DNA from: Apostichopus japonicus
Taxonomy: Eukaryota; Echinodermata; Holothuroidea; Aspidochirotida; Stichopodidae
Length of the DNA: 64,000 nucleotides
NCBI RefSeq assembly: GCF_037975245.1
Contig: NC_092574.1
Coordinates: 19,873,713-19,937,712, forward strand
Direction: 5' to 3'
Part shown: one piece after another, positions 21,667 to 34,100 of the stretch
How positions within the stretch are numbered: the stretch's first letter is position 1
How the letters are laid out: every line of letters starts with the position of its first letter
The notes under the pieces: model-generated
Databases searched by the model: none
Told to the model about the DNA's origin: nothing
Seen by the model: only the letters and a program-made list of their open reading frames with translations
Translations under genes and position numbers: made by a program

Positions 21667-24600
21667 AGCATTAGTTAATCCACCTAATATCTCAGTCCAT
21701 ACCGTGGCGCGATGGCTCGGCGCACTGTACGAGCTGATGATCGAGACTCTCTTTTGCATCCGTGGTTCGAACCCCGGGTGATGACGTCTTTTGCCGAGTG
21801 CCTACACGGGGAGCTGTAAGTATTAGTTAATCCACCTAATATCTCAGTCCATACAGTGGCGCGATGGCTCGGCGCACTGTACGAGCTGATGATCGAGACT
21901 CTCTTTTGCATCCGTGGTTCGAACCCCGGGTGATGACGTCTTTTGCCGATCTTTTACAGCAAGTGCCTACACGGGGAGCTGTAAGTATTAGTTAATCCAC
22001 CTAATATCTCAGTCCATACAGTGGCGCGATGGCTCGGCGCACTGTACGAGCTGATGATCGAGACTCTCTTTTGCATCCGTGGTTCGAACCCCGGGTGATG
22101 ACGTCTTTTGCCGAGTGCCTACACAGGGAGCTGTAAGTATTAGTTAATCCACCTAATATCTCAGTCCATACAGTGGCGCGATGGCTCGGCGCACTGTACC
22201 AGCTGATGATCGAGACTCTCTTTTGCATCAGTGGTTCGAACCCCGTTGATGACGTCTTTTGCCGATCTTTTACAGCAAGTGCCTACACGGGGAGCTGTAA
22301 GTATTAGTTAATCCACCTAATATCTCAGTCCATACAGTGGCGCGATGGCTCGGCGCACTGTACCAGCTGATGATCGAGACTCTCTTTTGCATCCGTGGTT
22401 CGAACCCCGGGTGATGACGTCTTTTGCCGATCTTTTACAGCAAGTGCATACACGGGGAGCTGTAAGTATTAGTTAATCCACCTAATATCTCAGTCCATAC
22501 AGTGGCGCGATGGCTCGGCGCACTGTACGAGCTGATGATCGAGACTCTCTTTTGCATCCGTGGTTCGAACCCCGGGTGATGACGTCTTTTGCCGATCTTT
22601 TACAGCAAGTGCCTACACGGGGAGCTGTAAGTATTAGTTAATCCACCTAATATCTCAGTCCATACAGTGGCGCGATGGCTCGGCGCACTGTACGAGCTGA
22701 TGATCGAGACTATCTTTTGCGTCCGTGGTTCGAACCCCGGGTGATGACGTCTTTTACCGAGTGCCTACACAGGGAGCTGTAAGTATTAGTTAATCCACCT
22801 AATATCTCAGTCCATACAGTGGCGCGATGGCTCGGCGCACTGTACGAGCTGATGATCGAGACTCCCTTTTGCATCCGTGGTTCGAACCCCGGGTGATGAC
22901 GTCTTTTGACGATCTTTTACAGCAAGTGCCTACACGGGGAGCTCTAAGTATTAGTTAATCCACCTAATATCTCAGTCCATACAGTGGCGCGATGGCTCGG
23001 CGCACTGTACCAGCTGATGATCGAGACTCTCTTTTGCATCCGTGGTTCGAACCCCGGGTGATGACGTCTTTTGCCGATCTTCTACAGCAAGTGCCTACAC
23101 GGGGAGCTGTAAGTATTAGTTAATCCACCTAATATCTCAGTCCATACAGTGGCGCGATGGCTCGGCGCACTGTACGAGCTGATGATCGAGACTCTCTTTT
23201 GCATCCGTGGTTCGAACCCCGGGTGATGACGTCTTTTGCCGAGTGCCTACACGGGGAGCTGTAAGTATTAGTTAATCCACCTAATATCTCAGTCCATACA
23301 GTGGCGCCATGGCTCGGCGCACTGTACGAGCTGATGATCGAGACTCTCTTTTGCATCCGTGGTTCGAACCCCGGGTGATGACGTCTTTTGCCGAGTGCCT
23401 ACACGGGGAGCTGTAAGTATTAGTTAATCCACCTAATATCTCAGTCCATACAGTGGCGCGATGGCTCGGCGCACTGTACCAGCTGATGATCGAGACTCTC
23501 TTTTGCATCCGTGGTTCGAACCCCGGGTGATGACGTCTTTTGCCGATCTTTTACAGCAAGTGCCTACACGGGGAGCTGTAAGTATTAGTTAATCCACCTA
23601 ATATCTCAGTCCATACAGTGGCGCGATGGCTCGGCGCACTGTACGAGCTGATGATCGAGACTCTCTTTTGCATCCGTGGTTCGAACCCCGGGTGATGACG
23701 TATTTTGCCGATCTTTTACAGCAAGTGCCTACACGGGGAGCTGTAAGTATTAGTTAATCCACCTAATATCTTAGTCCATACAGTGGCGCGATGGCTCGGC
23801 GCACTGTACCAGCTGATGATCGAGACTCTCTTTTGCATCCGTGGTTCAAACCCCGGGTGATGACGTCTTTTGCCGATCTTTTACAGCAAGTGCCTACACG
23901 GGGAGCTGTAAGCATTAGTTAATCCACCTAATATCTGAGTCCATACAGTGGCGCGATGGCTCGGCGCACTGTACGAGCTGATGATCGAGACTCTCTTTTG
24001 CATCCGTGGTTCGAACCCCGGGTGATGACGTCTTTTGCCGAGTGCCTACACGGGGAGCTGTAAGTATTAGTTAATCCACCTAATATCTCAGTCCATACAG
24101 TGGCGCGATGGCTCGGCGCACTGTACGAGCTGATGATCGAGACTCTCTTTTGCATCCGTGGTTCGAACCCCGGGTGATGACGTCTTTTGCCGATCTTTTA
24201 CAGCAAGTGCCTACACGGGGAGCTGTAAGTATTAGTTAATCCACCTAATATCTCAGTCCATACAGTGGCGCGATGGCTCGGCGCACTGTACCAGCTGATG
24301 ATCGAGACTCTCTTTTGCATCCGTGGTTCGAACCCCGGGTGATGACGTCTTTTGCCGAGTGCCTACACAGGGAGCTGTAAGTATTAGTTAATCCACCTAA
24401 TATCTCAGTCCATACAGTGGCGCGATGGCTCGGCGCACTGTACCAGCTGATGATCGAGACTCTCTTTTGCATCAGTGGTTCGAACCCCGTTGATGACGTC
24501 TTTTGCCGATCTTTTACAGCAAGTGCCTACACGGGGAGCTGTAAGTATTAGTTAATCCACATAATATCTCAGTCCATACAGTGGCGCGATGGCTCGGCGC

Positions 24601-26154
24601 ACTGTACCAGCTGATGATCGAGACTCTCTTTTGCATCCGTGGTTCGAACCCCGGGTGATGACGTCTTTTGCCGATCTTTTACAGCAAGTGCATACACGGG
24701 GAGCTGTAAGTATTAGTTAATCCACCTAATATCTCAGTCCATACAGTGGCGCGATGGCTCGGCGCACTGTACGAGCTGATGATCGAGACTCTCTTTTGCA
24801 TCCGTGGTTCGAATCCCGGGTGATGACGTCTTTTGCCGATCTTTTACAGCAAGTGCCTACACGGGGAGCTGTAAGTATTAGTTAATCCACCTAATATCTC
24901 AGTCCATACAGTGGCGCGATGGCTCGGCGCACTGTACGAGCTGATGATCGAGACTCACTTTTGCGTCCGTGGTTCGAACCCCGGGTGATGACGTCTTTTA
25001 CCGAGTGCCTACACAGGGAGCTGTAAGTATTAGTTAATCCACCTAATATCTCAGTCCATACAGTGGCGCGATGGCTCGGCGCACTGTACGAGCTGATGAT
25101 CGAGACTCCCTTTTGCATCCGTGGTTCGAACCCCGGGTGATGACGTCTTTTGCCGATCTTTTACAGCAAGTGCCTACACGGGGAGCTCTAAGTATTAGTT
25201 AATCCACCTAATATCTCAGTCCATACAGTGGCGCGATGGCTCGGCGCACTGTACCAGCTGATGATCGAGACTCTCTTTTGCATCCGTGGTTCGAACCCCG
25301 GGTGATGACGTCTTTTGCCGATCTTCTACAGCAAGTGCCTACACGGGGAGCTGTAAGTATTAGTTAATCCACCTAATATCTCAGTCCATACAGTGGCGCG
25401 ATGGCTCGGCGCACTGTACGAGCTGATGATCGAGACTCTCTTTTGCATCCGTGGTTCGAACCCTGGGTGATGACGTCTTTTGCCGAGTGCCTACACGGGG
25501 AGCTGTAAGTATTAGTTAATCCACCTAATATCTGAGTCCATACAGTGGCGCGATGGCTCGGCGCACTGTACGAGCTGATGATCGAGACTCTCTTTTGCAT
25601 CCGTGGTTCGAACCCCGGGTGATGACGTCTTTTGCCGAGTGCCTACACGGGGAGCTGTAAGTATTAGTTAATCCACCTAATATCTCAGTCCATACAGTGG
25701 CGCGATGGCTCGGCGCACTGTACCAGCTGATGATCGAGACTCTCTTTTGCATCCGTGGTTCGAACCCCGGGTGATGACGTCTTTTGCCGATCTTTTACAG
25801 CAAGTGCCTACACGGGGAGCTGTAAGTATTAGTTAATCCACCTAATATCTCAGTCCATACAGTGGCGCGATGGCTCGGCGCACTGTACGAGCTGATGATC
25901 GAGACTCTCTTTTGCATCCGTGGTTCGAACCCCGGGTGATGACGTAATTTGCCGATCTTTTACAGCAAGTGCCTACACGGGGAGCTGTAAGTATTAGTTA
26001 ATCCACCTAATATCTTAGTCCATACAGTGGCGCGATGGCTCGGCGCACTGTACGAGCTGATGATCGAGACTCTCTTTTGCATCCGTGGTTCGAACCCCGG
26101 GTGATGACGTCTTTTGCCGATCTTTTACAGCAAGTGCCTACACGGGGAGCTGTA
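21667..26154 (+). repeat. 2244-bp tandem higher-order duplication
   Basis: The rare variant GTAAGCATT occurs at 21667, 23911 and 26155, exactly 2244 bp apart. Other markers repeat at the same shift: GCATCAGTGG at 22225/24469, GTGCATACAC at 22444/24688, and an altered TATTTT/TAATTT at 23701/25945. By arithmetic the length fits nine 165-bp plus five 152-bp monomers with one base missing, i.e. 14 monomers. A few single-base differences separate the two units. Confidence 0.85.
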
Positions 26155-29100
26155 AGCATTAGTTAATCCACCTAATATCTCAGTCCATACAGTGGCGCGA
26201 TGGCTCGGCGCACTGTACGAGCTGATGATCGAGACTCTCTTTTGCATCCGTGGTTCGAACCCCGGGTGATGACGTCTTTTACCGAGTGCCTACACGGGGA
26301 GCTGTAAGTATTAGTTAATCCACCTAATATCTCAGTCCATACAGTGGCGCGATGGCTCGGCGCACTGTACCAGCTGATGATCGAGACTCTCTTTTGCATC
26401 CGTGGTTGGAAACCCCGGGTGATGACGTCTTTTGCCGATCTTTTACAGCAAGTGCCTACATGGGGAGCTGTAAGTATTAGTTAATCCACCTAATATCTCA
26501 GTCCATACAGTGGCGCGATGGCTCGGCGCAATGTACGAGCTGATGATCGAGACTCTCTTTTGCATCCGTGGTTCGAACCCCGGGTGATGACGTCTTTTGC
26601 CGATCTTTTACAGCAAGTGCCTACACGGGGAGCTGTAAGTATTAGTTAATCCACCTAATATCTCAGTCCATACAGTGGCGCGATGGCTCGGCGCACTGTA
26701 CGAGCTGATGATCGAGACTCTCTTTTGCATCCGTGGTTCGAACCCCGGGTGATGACGTCTTTTACCGAGTGAATACACGGGGAGCTGTAACTATTAGTTA
26801 ATCCACCTAATATCTCAGTCCATACAGTGGCGCGATGGCTCGGCGCACTGTACGAGCTGATGATCGAGACTCTCTTTTGCATCCGTGGTTCGAACCCCGG
26901 GTGATGACGTCTTTTGCCGAGTGCCTACACGGGGAGCTGTAAGTATTAGTTAATCCACCTAATATCTCAGTCCATACAGTGGCGCGATGGCTCGGCGCAC
27001 TGTACGAGCTGATGATCGAGACTCTCTTTTGCATCCGTGGTTCGAATCCCGGGTGATGACGTCTTTTGCCGATCTTTTACAGCAAGTGCCTACACGGGGA
27101 GCTGTAAGTATTAGTTAATCCACCTAATATCTCAGTCCATACAGTGGCGCGATGGCTCGGCGCACTGTACCAGCTGATGATCGAGACTCTCTTTTGCATC
27201 CGTGGTTCGAACCCCGGGTGATGACGTCTTTTACCGAATGCCTACACGCCGAGCTGTAAGTATTAGTTAATCCACCTAATATCTCAGTCCATACAGTGGC
27301 GCGATGGCTCGGCGCACTGTACGAGCTGATGATCGAGACTCTCTTTTGCATCCGTGGTTCGAACCCCGGGTGATGACGTTTTTTGCCGATCTTTTACAGC
27401 AAGTGCCTACACGGGGAGCTGTAAGTATTAGTTAATCCACCTAATATCTCAGTCCATACAGTGGCGCGATGGCTCGGCGCACTGTACCAGCTGATGATCG
27501 AGACTCTCTTTTGCGTCCGTGGTTCGAACCTCGGGTGATGACGTCTTTTGCCGATCTTTTACTGCAAGTGCCTACACGGGGAGTTGTAAGTATTAGTTAA
27601 TCCACCTAATATCTCAGTCCATACAGTGGCGCGGTGGCTCGGCGCACTGTGCGAGCTGATGATCGAGACTCTCTTTTGCATCCGTGGTTCGAACCCCGGG
27701 TGATGACGTCTTTTGCCGATCTTTTACAGCAAGTGCCTACACGGGAGCTGTAAGTATTAGTTAATCCACCTAATTTCTCAGTCCATACAGTGGCGCGATG
27801 GCTCGGCGCACTGTACGAGCTGATGATCGAGACTCTCTTTTGCATCCGTGGTTCGAATCCCGGGTGATGACGTCTTTTGCCGATCTTTTACAGCAAGTGC
27901 CTACACGGGGAGCTGTAAGTATTAGTTAATCCACCTAATATCTCAGTCCATACAGTGGCGCGATGGCTCGGCGCACTGTACCAGCTGATGATCGAGACTC
28001 TCTTTTGCATCCGTGGTTCGAACCCCGGGTGATGACGTCTTTTGCCGAGTGCCTACACGGGGAGCTGTAAGTATTAGTTAATCCACCTAATATCTCAGTC
28101 CATACAGTGGCGCGATGGCTCGGCGCACTGTACCAGCTGATGATCGAGACTCTCTTTTGCATCCGTGGTTCGAACCCCGGGTGATGACGTCTTTTGCCGA
28201 TCTTTTACAGCAAGTGCCTACACGGGGAGCTGTAAGTATTAGTTAATCCACCTAATATCTCAGTCCATACAGTGGCGCGATGGCTCGGCGCACTGTACGA
28301 GCTGATGATCGAGACTCTCTTTTGCATCCGTGGTTCGAACCCCGGGTGATGACGTAATTTGCCGATCTTTTACAGCAAGTGCCTACACGGGGAGCTGTAA
28401 GTATTAGTTAATCCACCTAATATCTTAGTCCATACAGTGGCGCGATGGCTCGGCGCACTGTACGAGCTGATGATCGAGACTCTCTTTTGCATCCGTGGTT
28501 CGAACCCCGGGTGATGACGTCTTTTGCCGATCTTTTACAGCAAGTGCCTACACGGGGAGCTGTAAGCATTAGTTAATCCACCTAATATCTCAGTCCATAC
28601 AGTGGCGCGATGGCTCGGCGCACTGTACGAGCTGATGATCGAGACTCTCTTTTGCATCCGTGGTTCGAACCCCGGGTGATGACGTCTTTTACCGAGTGCC
28701 TACACGGGGAGCTGTAAGTATTAGTTAATCCACCTAATATCTCAGTCCATACAGTGGCGCGATGGCTCGGCGCACTGTACCAGCTGATGATCGAGACTCT
28801 CTTTTGCATCCGTGGTTGGAAACCCCGGGTGATGACGTCTTTTGCCGATCTTTTACAGCAAGTGCCTACATGGGGAGCTGTAAGTATTAGTTAATCCACC
28901 TAATATCTCAGTCCATACAGTGGCGCGATGGCTCGGCGCAATGTACGAGCTGATGATCGAGACTCTCTTTTGCATCCGTGGTTCGAACCCCGGGTGATGA
29001 CGTCTTTTGCCGATCTTTTACAGCAAGTGCCTACACGGGGAGCTGTAAGTATTAGTTAATCCACCTAATATCTCAGTCCATACAGTGGCGCGATGGCTCG

Positions 29101-30344
29101 GCGCACTGTACGAGCTGATGATCGAGACTCTCTTTTGCATCCGTGGTTCGAACCCCGGGTGATGACGTCTTTTACCGAGTGAATACACGGGGAGCTGTAA
29201 CTATTAGTTAATCCACCTAATATCTCAGTCCATACAGTGGCGCGATGGCTCGGCGCACTGTACGAGCTGATGATCGAGACTCTCTTTTGCATCCGTGGTT
29301 CGAACCCCGGGTGATGACGTCTTTTGCCGAGTGCCTACACGGGGAGCTGTAAGTATTAGTTAATCCACCTAATATCTCAGTCCATACAGTGGCGCGATGG
29401 CTCGGCGCACTGTACGAGCTGATGATCGAGACTCTCTTTTGCATCCGTGGTTCGAATCCCGGGTGATGACGTCTTTTGCCGATCTTTTACAGCAAGTGCC
29501 TACACGGGGAGCTGTAAGTATTAGTTAATCCACCTAATATCTCAGTCCATACAGTGGCGCGATGGCTCGGCGCACTGTACCAGCTGATGATCGAGACTCT
29601 CTTTTGCATCCGTGGTTCGAACCCCGGGTGATGACGTCTTTTACCGAATGCCTACACGCCGAGCTGTAAGTATTAGTTAATCCACCTAATATCTCAGTCC
29701 ATACAGTGGCGCGATGGCTCGGCGCACTGTACGAGCTGATGATCGAGACTCTCTTTTGCATCCGTGGTTCGAACCCCGGGTGATGACGTTTTTTGCCGAT
29801 CTTTTACAGCAAGTGCCTACACGGGGAGCTGTAAGTATTAGTTAATCCACCTAATATCTCAGTCCATACAGTGGCGCGATGGCTCGGCGCACTGTACCAG
29901 CTGATGATCGAGACTCTCTTTTGCGTCCGTGGTTCGAACCTCGGGTGATGACGTCTTTTGCCGATCTTTTACTGCAAGTGCCTACACGGGGAGTTGTAAG
30001 TATTAGTTAATCCACCTAATATCTCAGTCCATACAGTGGCGCGGTGGCTCGGCGCACTGTGCGAGCTGATGATCGAGACTCTCTTTTGCATCCGTGGTTC
30101 GAACCCCGGGTGATGACGTCTTTTGCCGATCTTTTACAGCAAGTGCCTACACGGGAGCTGTAAGTATTAGTTAATCCACCTAATTTCTCAGTCCATACAG
30201 TGGCGCGATGGCTCGGCGCACTGTACGAGCTGATGATCGAGACTCTCTTTTGCATCCGTGGTTCGAATCCCGGGTGATGACGTCTTTTGCCGATCTTTTA
30301 CAGCAAGTGCCTACACGGGGAGCTGTAAGTATTAGTTAATCCAC
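25525..30344 (+). repeat. 2410-bp tandem higher-order duplication
   Basis: Markers recur at exactly 2410 bp: TGGTTGGAAACC at 26404/28814, CTACATGGGG at 26457/28867, GACGTAATTT at 25941/28351, GTAAGCATT at 26155/28565 and GACGTTTTTT at 27375/29785. The two units look nearly identical by eye. The length fits about 15 monomers, one more than the 2244-bp unit, and the two period classes share markers, so the second is probably an expanded form of the first. Confidence 0.85.
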
Positions 30345-31155
30345 CTAATATCTCAGTCCATACAGTGGCGCGATGGCTCGGCGCACTGTACCAGCTGATG
30401 ATCGAGACTCTCTTTTGCATCCGTGGTTCGAACCCCGGGTGATGACGTCTTTTACCGAATGCCTACACGCCGAGCTGTAAGTATTAGTTAATCCACCTAA
30501 TATCTCAGTCCATACAGTGGCGCGATGGCTCGGCGCACTGTACGAGCTGATGATCGAGACTCTCTTTTGCATCCGTGGTTCGAACCCCGGGTGATGACGT
30601 TTTTTGCCGATCTTTTACAGCAAGTGCCTACACGGGGAGCTGTAAGTATTAGTTAATCCACCTAATATCTCAGTCCATACAGTGGCGCGATGGCTCGGCG
30701 CACTGTACCAGCTGATGATCGAGACTCTCTTTTGCGTCCGTGGTTCGAACCTCGGGTGATGACGTCTTTTGCCGATCTTTTACTGCAAGTGCCTACACGG
30801 GGAGTTGTAAGTATTAGTTAATCCACCTAATATCTCAGTCCATACAGTGGCGCGGTGGCTCGGCGCACTGTGCGAGCTGATGATCGAGACTTTCTTTTGC
30901 ATCCGTGGTTCGAACCCCGGGTGATGACGTCTTTTGCCGATCTTTTACAGCAAGTGCCTACACGGGAGCTGTATTAGTTAATCCACCTAATATCTCAGTC
31001 CATACAGTGGCGCGATGGCTCGGTGCACTGTACCAGCTGATGATCGAGACTCTCTTTTGCATCCGTGGTTCGAACCCCGGGTGATGACGTCTTTTGCCGA
31101 TCTTTTACAGCAAGTGCCTACACGGGGAGCTGTAAGTATTAGTTAATCCACCTAA
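29534..31155 (+). repeat. 811-bp tandem duplication
   Basis: Immediately following the 2410-bp pair, a five-monomer block repeats with an 811-bp shift: the GACGTTTTTT variant at 29785/30596, the GCGTCC...AACCTCGGG variant monomer at about 29924/30735 and GAGTTGTAAG near 29993/30804. The second copy differs by ACTTTC near 30889 and a short deletion near 30972. It is a smaller exchange event layered on the larger one. Confidence 0.75.
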
Positions 31156-34100
31156 TATCTCAGTCCATACAGTGGCGCGATGGCTCGGCGCACTGTACGA
31201 GCTGATGATCGAGACTCTCTTTTGCATCCGTGGTTCGAACCCCGGGTGATGACGTCTTTTGCCGATCTTTTACAGCAAGTGCCTACACGGGGAGCTGTAA
31301 GTATTAGTTAATCCACCTAATATCTCAGTACATACAGTGGCGCGATGGCTCGGTGCACTGTACCAGCTGATGATCGAGACTCTCTTTTGCATCCGTGGTT
31401 CGAACCCCGGGTGATGACGTCTTTTGCCGATCTTTTACAGCAAGTGCCTACACGGGGAGCTGTAAGTATTAGTTAATCCACCTAATATCTCAGTCCATAC
31501 AGTGGCGCGATGGCTCGGCGCACTGTACGAGCTGATGATCGAGACTCTCTTTTGCATCCGTGGTTCGAACCCCGGGTGATGACGTCTTTTGCCGATCTTT
31601 TACAGCAAGTGCCTACACGGGGAGCTGTAAGTATTAGTTAATCCACCTAATATCTCAGTACATACAGTGGCGCGATGGCTCGGCGCACTGTGCGAGCTGA
31701 TGATCGAGACTCTCTTTTGCGTCCGTGGTTCGAACCCCGGGTGATGACGTCTTTTGCCGATCTTTTACAGCAAGTGCCTACACGGGGAGCTGTAAGTATT
31801 AGTTAATCCACCTAATATCTCAGTACATACAGTGGCGCGGTGGCTCGGCGCACTGTGCGAGCTGATGATCGAGACTCTCTTTTGCGTCCGTGGTTCGAAC
31901 CCCGGGTGATGACGTCTTTTGCCGATCTTTTACAGAAGTGCCTACACGGGGAGCTGTAAGTATTAGTTAATCCACCTAATACCTCAGTCCATACAGTGGC
32001 GCGATGGCTCGGCGCACTGTGCGAGCTGATGATCGAGACTCTCTTTTGCATCCGTGGTTCGAACCCCGGGTGATGACGTCTTTTGCCGATCTTTTACAGC
32101 AAGTGCCTACACGGGGAGCTGTAAGTATTAGTTAATCCACCTAATATCTCAGTCCATACAGTGGCGCGATGGCTCGGCGCACTGTACGAGCTGATGATCG
32201 AGACTCTCTTTTGCGTCCGTGGTTCGAACCCCGGGTGATGACGTCTTTTACCGAGTGCCTACACGGGGAGCTGTAAGTATTAGTTAATCCACCTAATATC
32301 TCAGTCCATACAGTGGCGCGATGGGTCGGCGCACTGTACGAGCTGATGATCGAGACTCTCTTTTGCATCCGTGGTTCAAACCCCGGGTGATGACGTCTTT
32401 TGCCGATCTTTTACAGCAAGTGCCTACACGGGGAGCTGTAAGCATTAGTTAATCCACCTAATATCTCAGTCCATACCGTGGCGCGATGGCTCGGCGCACT
32501 GTACGAGCTGATGATCGAGACTCTCTTTTGCATCCGTGGTTCGAACCCCGGGTGATGACGTCTTTTACCGAGTGCCTACACGGGGAGCTGTAAGTATTAG
32601 TTAATCCACCTAATATCTGAGTCCATACAGTGGCGCGATGGCTCGGCGCACTGTACGAGCTGATGATCGAGACTCTCTTTTGCATCCGTGGTTCGAACCC
32701 CGGGTGATGACGTCTTTTGCCGAGTCCCTACACAGGGAGCTGTAAGTATTAGTTAATCCACCTAATATCTCAGTCCATACAGTGGCGCGATGGCTCGGCG
32801 CACTGTACCAGCTGATGATCGAGACTCTCTTTTGCATCAGTGGTTCGAACCCCGTTGATGACGTCTTTTGCCGATCTTTTACAGCAAGTGCCTACACGGG
32901 GAGCTGTAAGTATTAGTTAATCCACATAATATCTCAGTCCATACAGTGGCGCGATGGCTCGGCGCACTGTACCAGCTGATGATCGAGACTCTCTTTTGCA
33001 TCCGTGGTTCGAACCCCGGGTGATGACGTCTTTTGCCGATCTTTTACAGCAAGTGCATACACGGGGAGCTGTAAGTATTAGTTAATCCACCTAATATCTC
33101 AGTCCATAAAGTGGCGCGATGGCTCGGCGCACTGTACGAGCTGATGATCGAGACTCTCTTTTGCATCCGTGGTTCGAACCCCGGGTGATGACGTCTTTTG
33201 CCGATCTTTTACAGCAAGTGCCTACACGGGGAGCTGTAAGTATTAGTTAATCCACCTAATATCTCAGTCCATACAGTGGCGCGATGGCTCGGCGCACTGT
33301 ACCAGCTGATGATCGAGACTCTCTTTTGCGTCCGTGGTTCGAACCCCGGGTGATGACGTCTTTTACCGAGTGCCTACACAGGGAGCTGTAAGTATTAGTT
33401 AATCCACCTAATATCTCAGTCCATACAGTGGCGCGATGGCTCGGCGCACTGTACGAGCTGATGATCGAGACTCCCTTTTGCATCCGTGGTTCGAACCCCG
33501 GGTGATGACGTCTTTTGACGATCTTTTACAGCAAGTGCCTACACGGGGAGCTCTAAGTATTAGTTAATCCACCTAATATCTCAGTCCATACAGTGGCGCG
33601 ATGGCTCGGCGCACTGTACCAGCTGATGATCGAGACTCTCTTTTGCATCCGTGGTTCGAACCCCGGGTGATGACGTCTTTTGCCGATCTTCTACAGCAAG
33701 TGCCTACACGGGGAGCTGTAAGTATTAGTTAATCCACCTAATATCTCAGTCCATACAGTGGCGCGATGGCTCGGTGCACTGTACGAGCTGATGATCGAGA
33801 CTCTCTTTTGCATCCGTGGTTCGAACCCCGGGTGATGACGTCTTTTGCCGATCTTTTACAGCAAGTGCCTACACGGGGAGCTGTAAGTATTAGTTAATCC
33901 ACCTAATATCTGAGTCCATACAGTGGCGCGATGGCTCGGCGCACTGTACGAGCTGATGATCGAGACTCTCTTTTGCATCCGTGGTTCGAACCCCGGGTGA
34001 TGACGTCTTTTGCCGAGTGCCTACACGGGGAGCTGTAAGTATTAGTTAATCCACCTAATATCTCAGTCCATACAGTGGCGCGATGGCTCGGCGCACTGTA

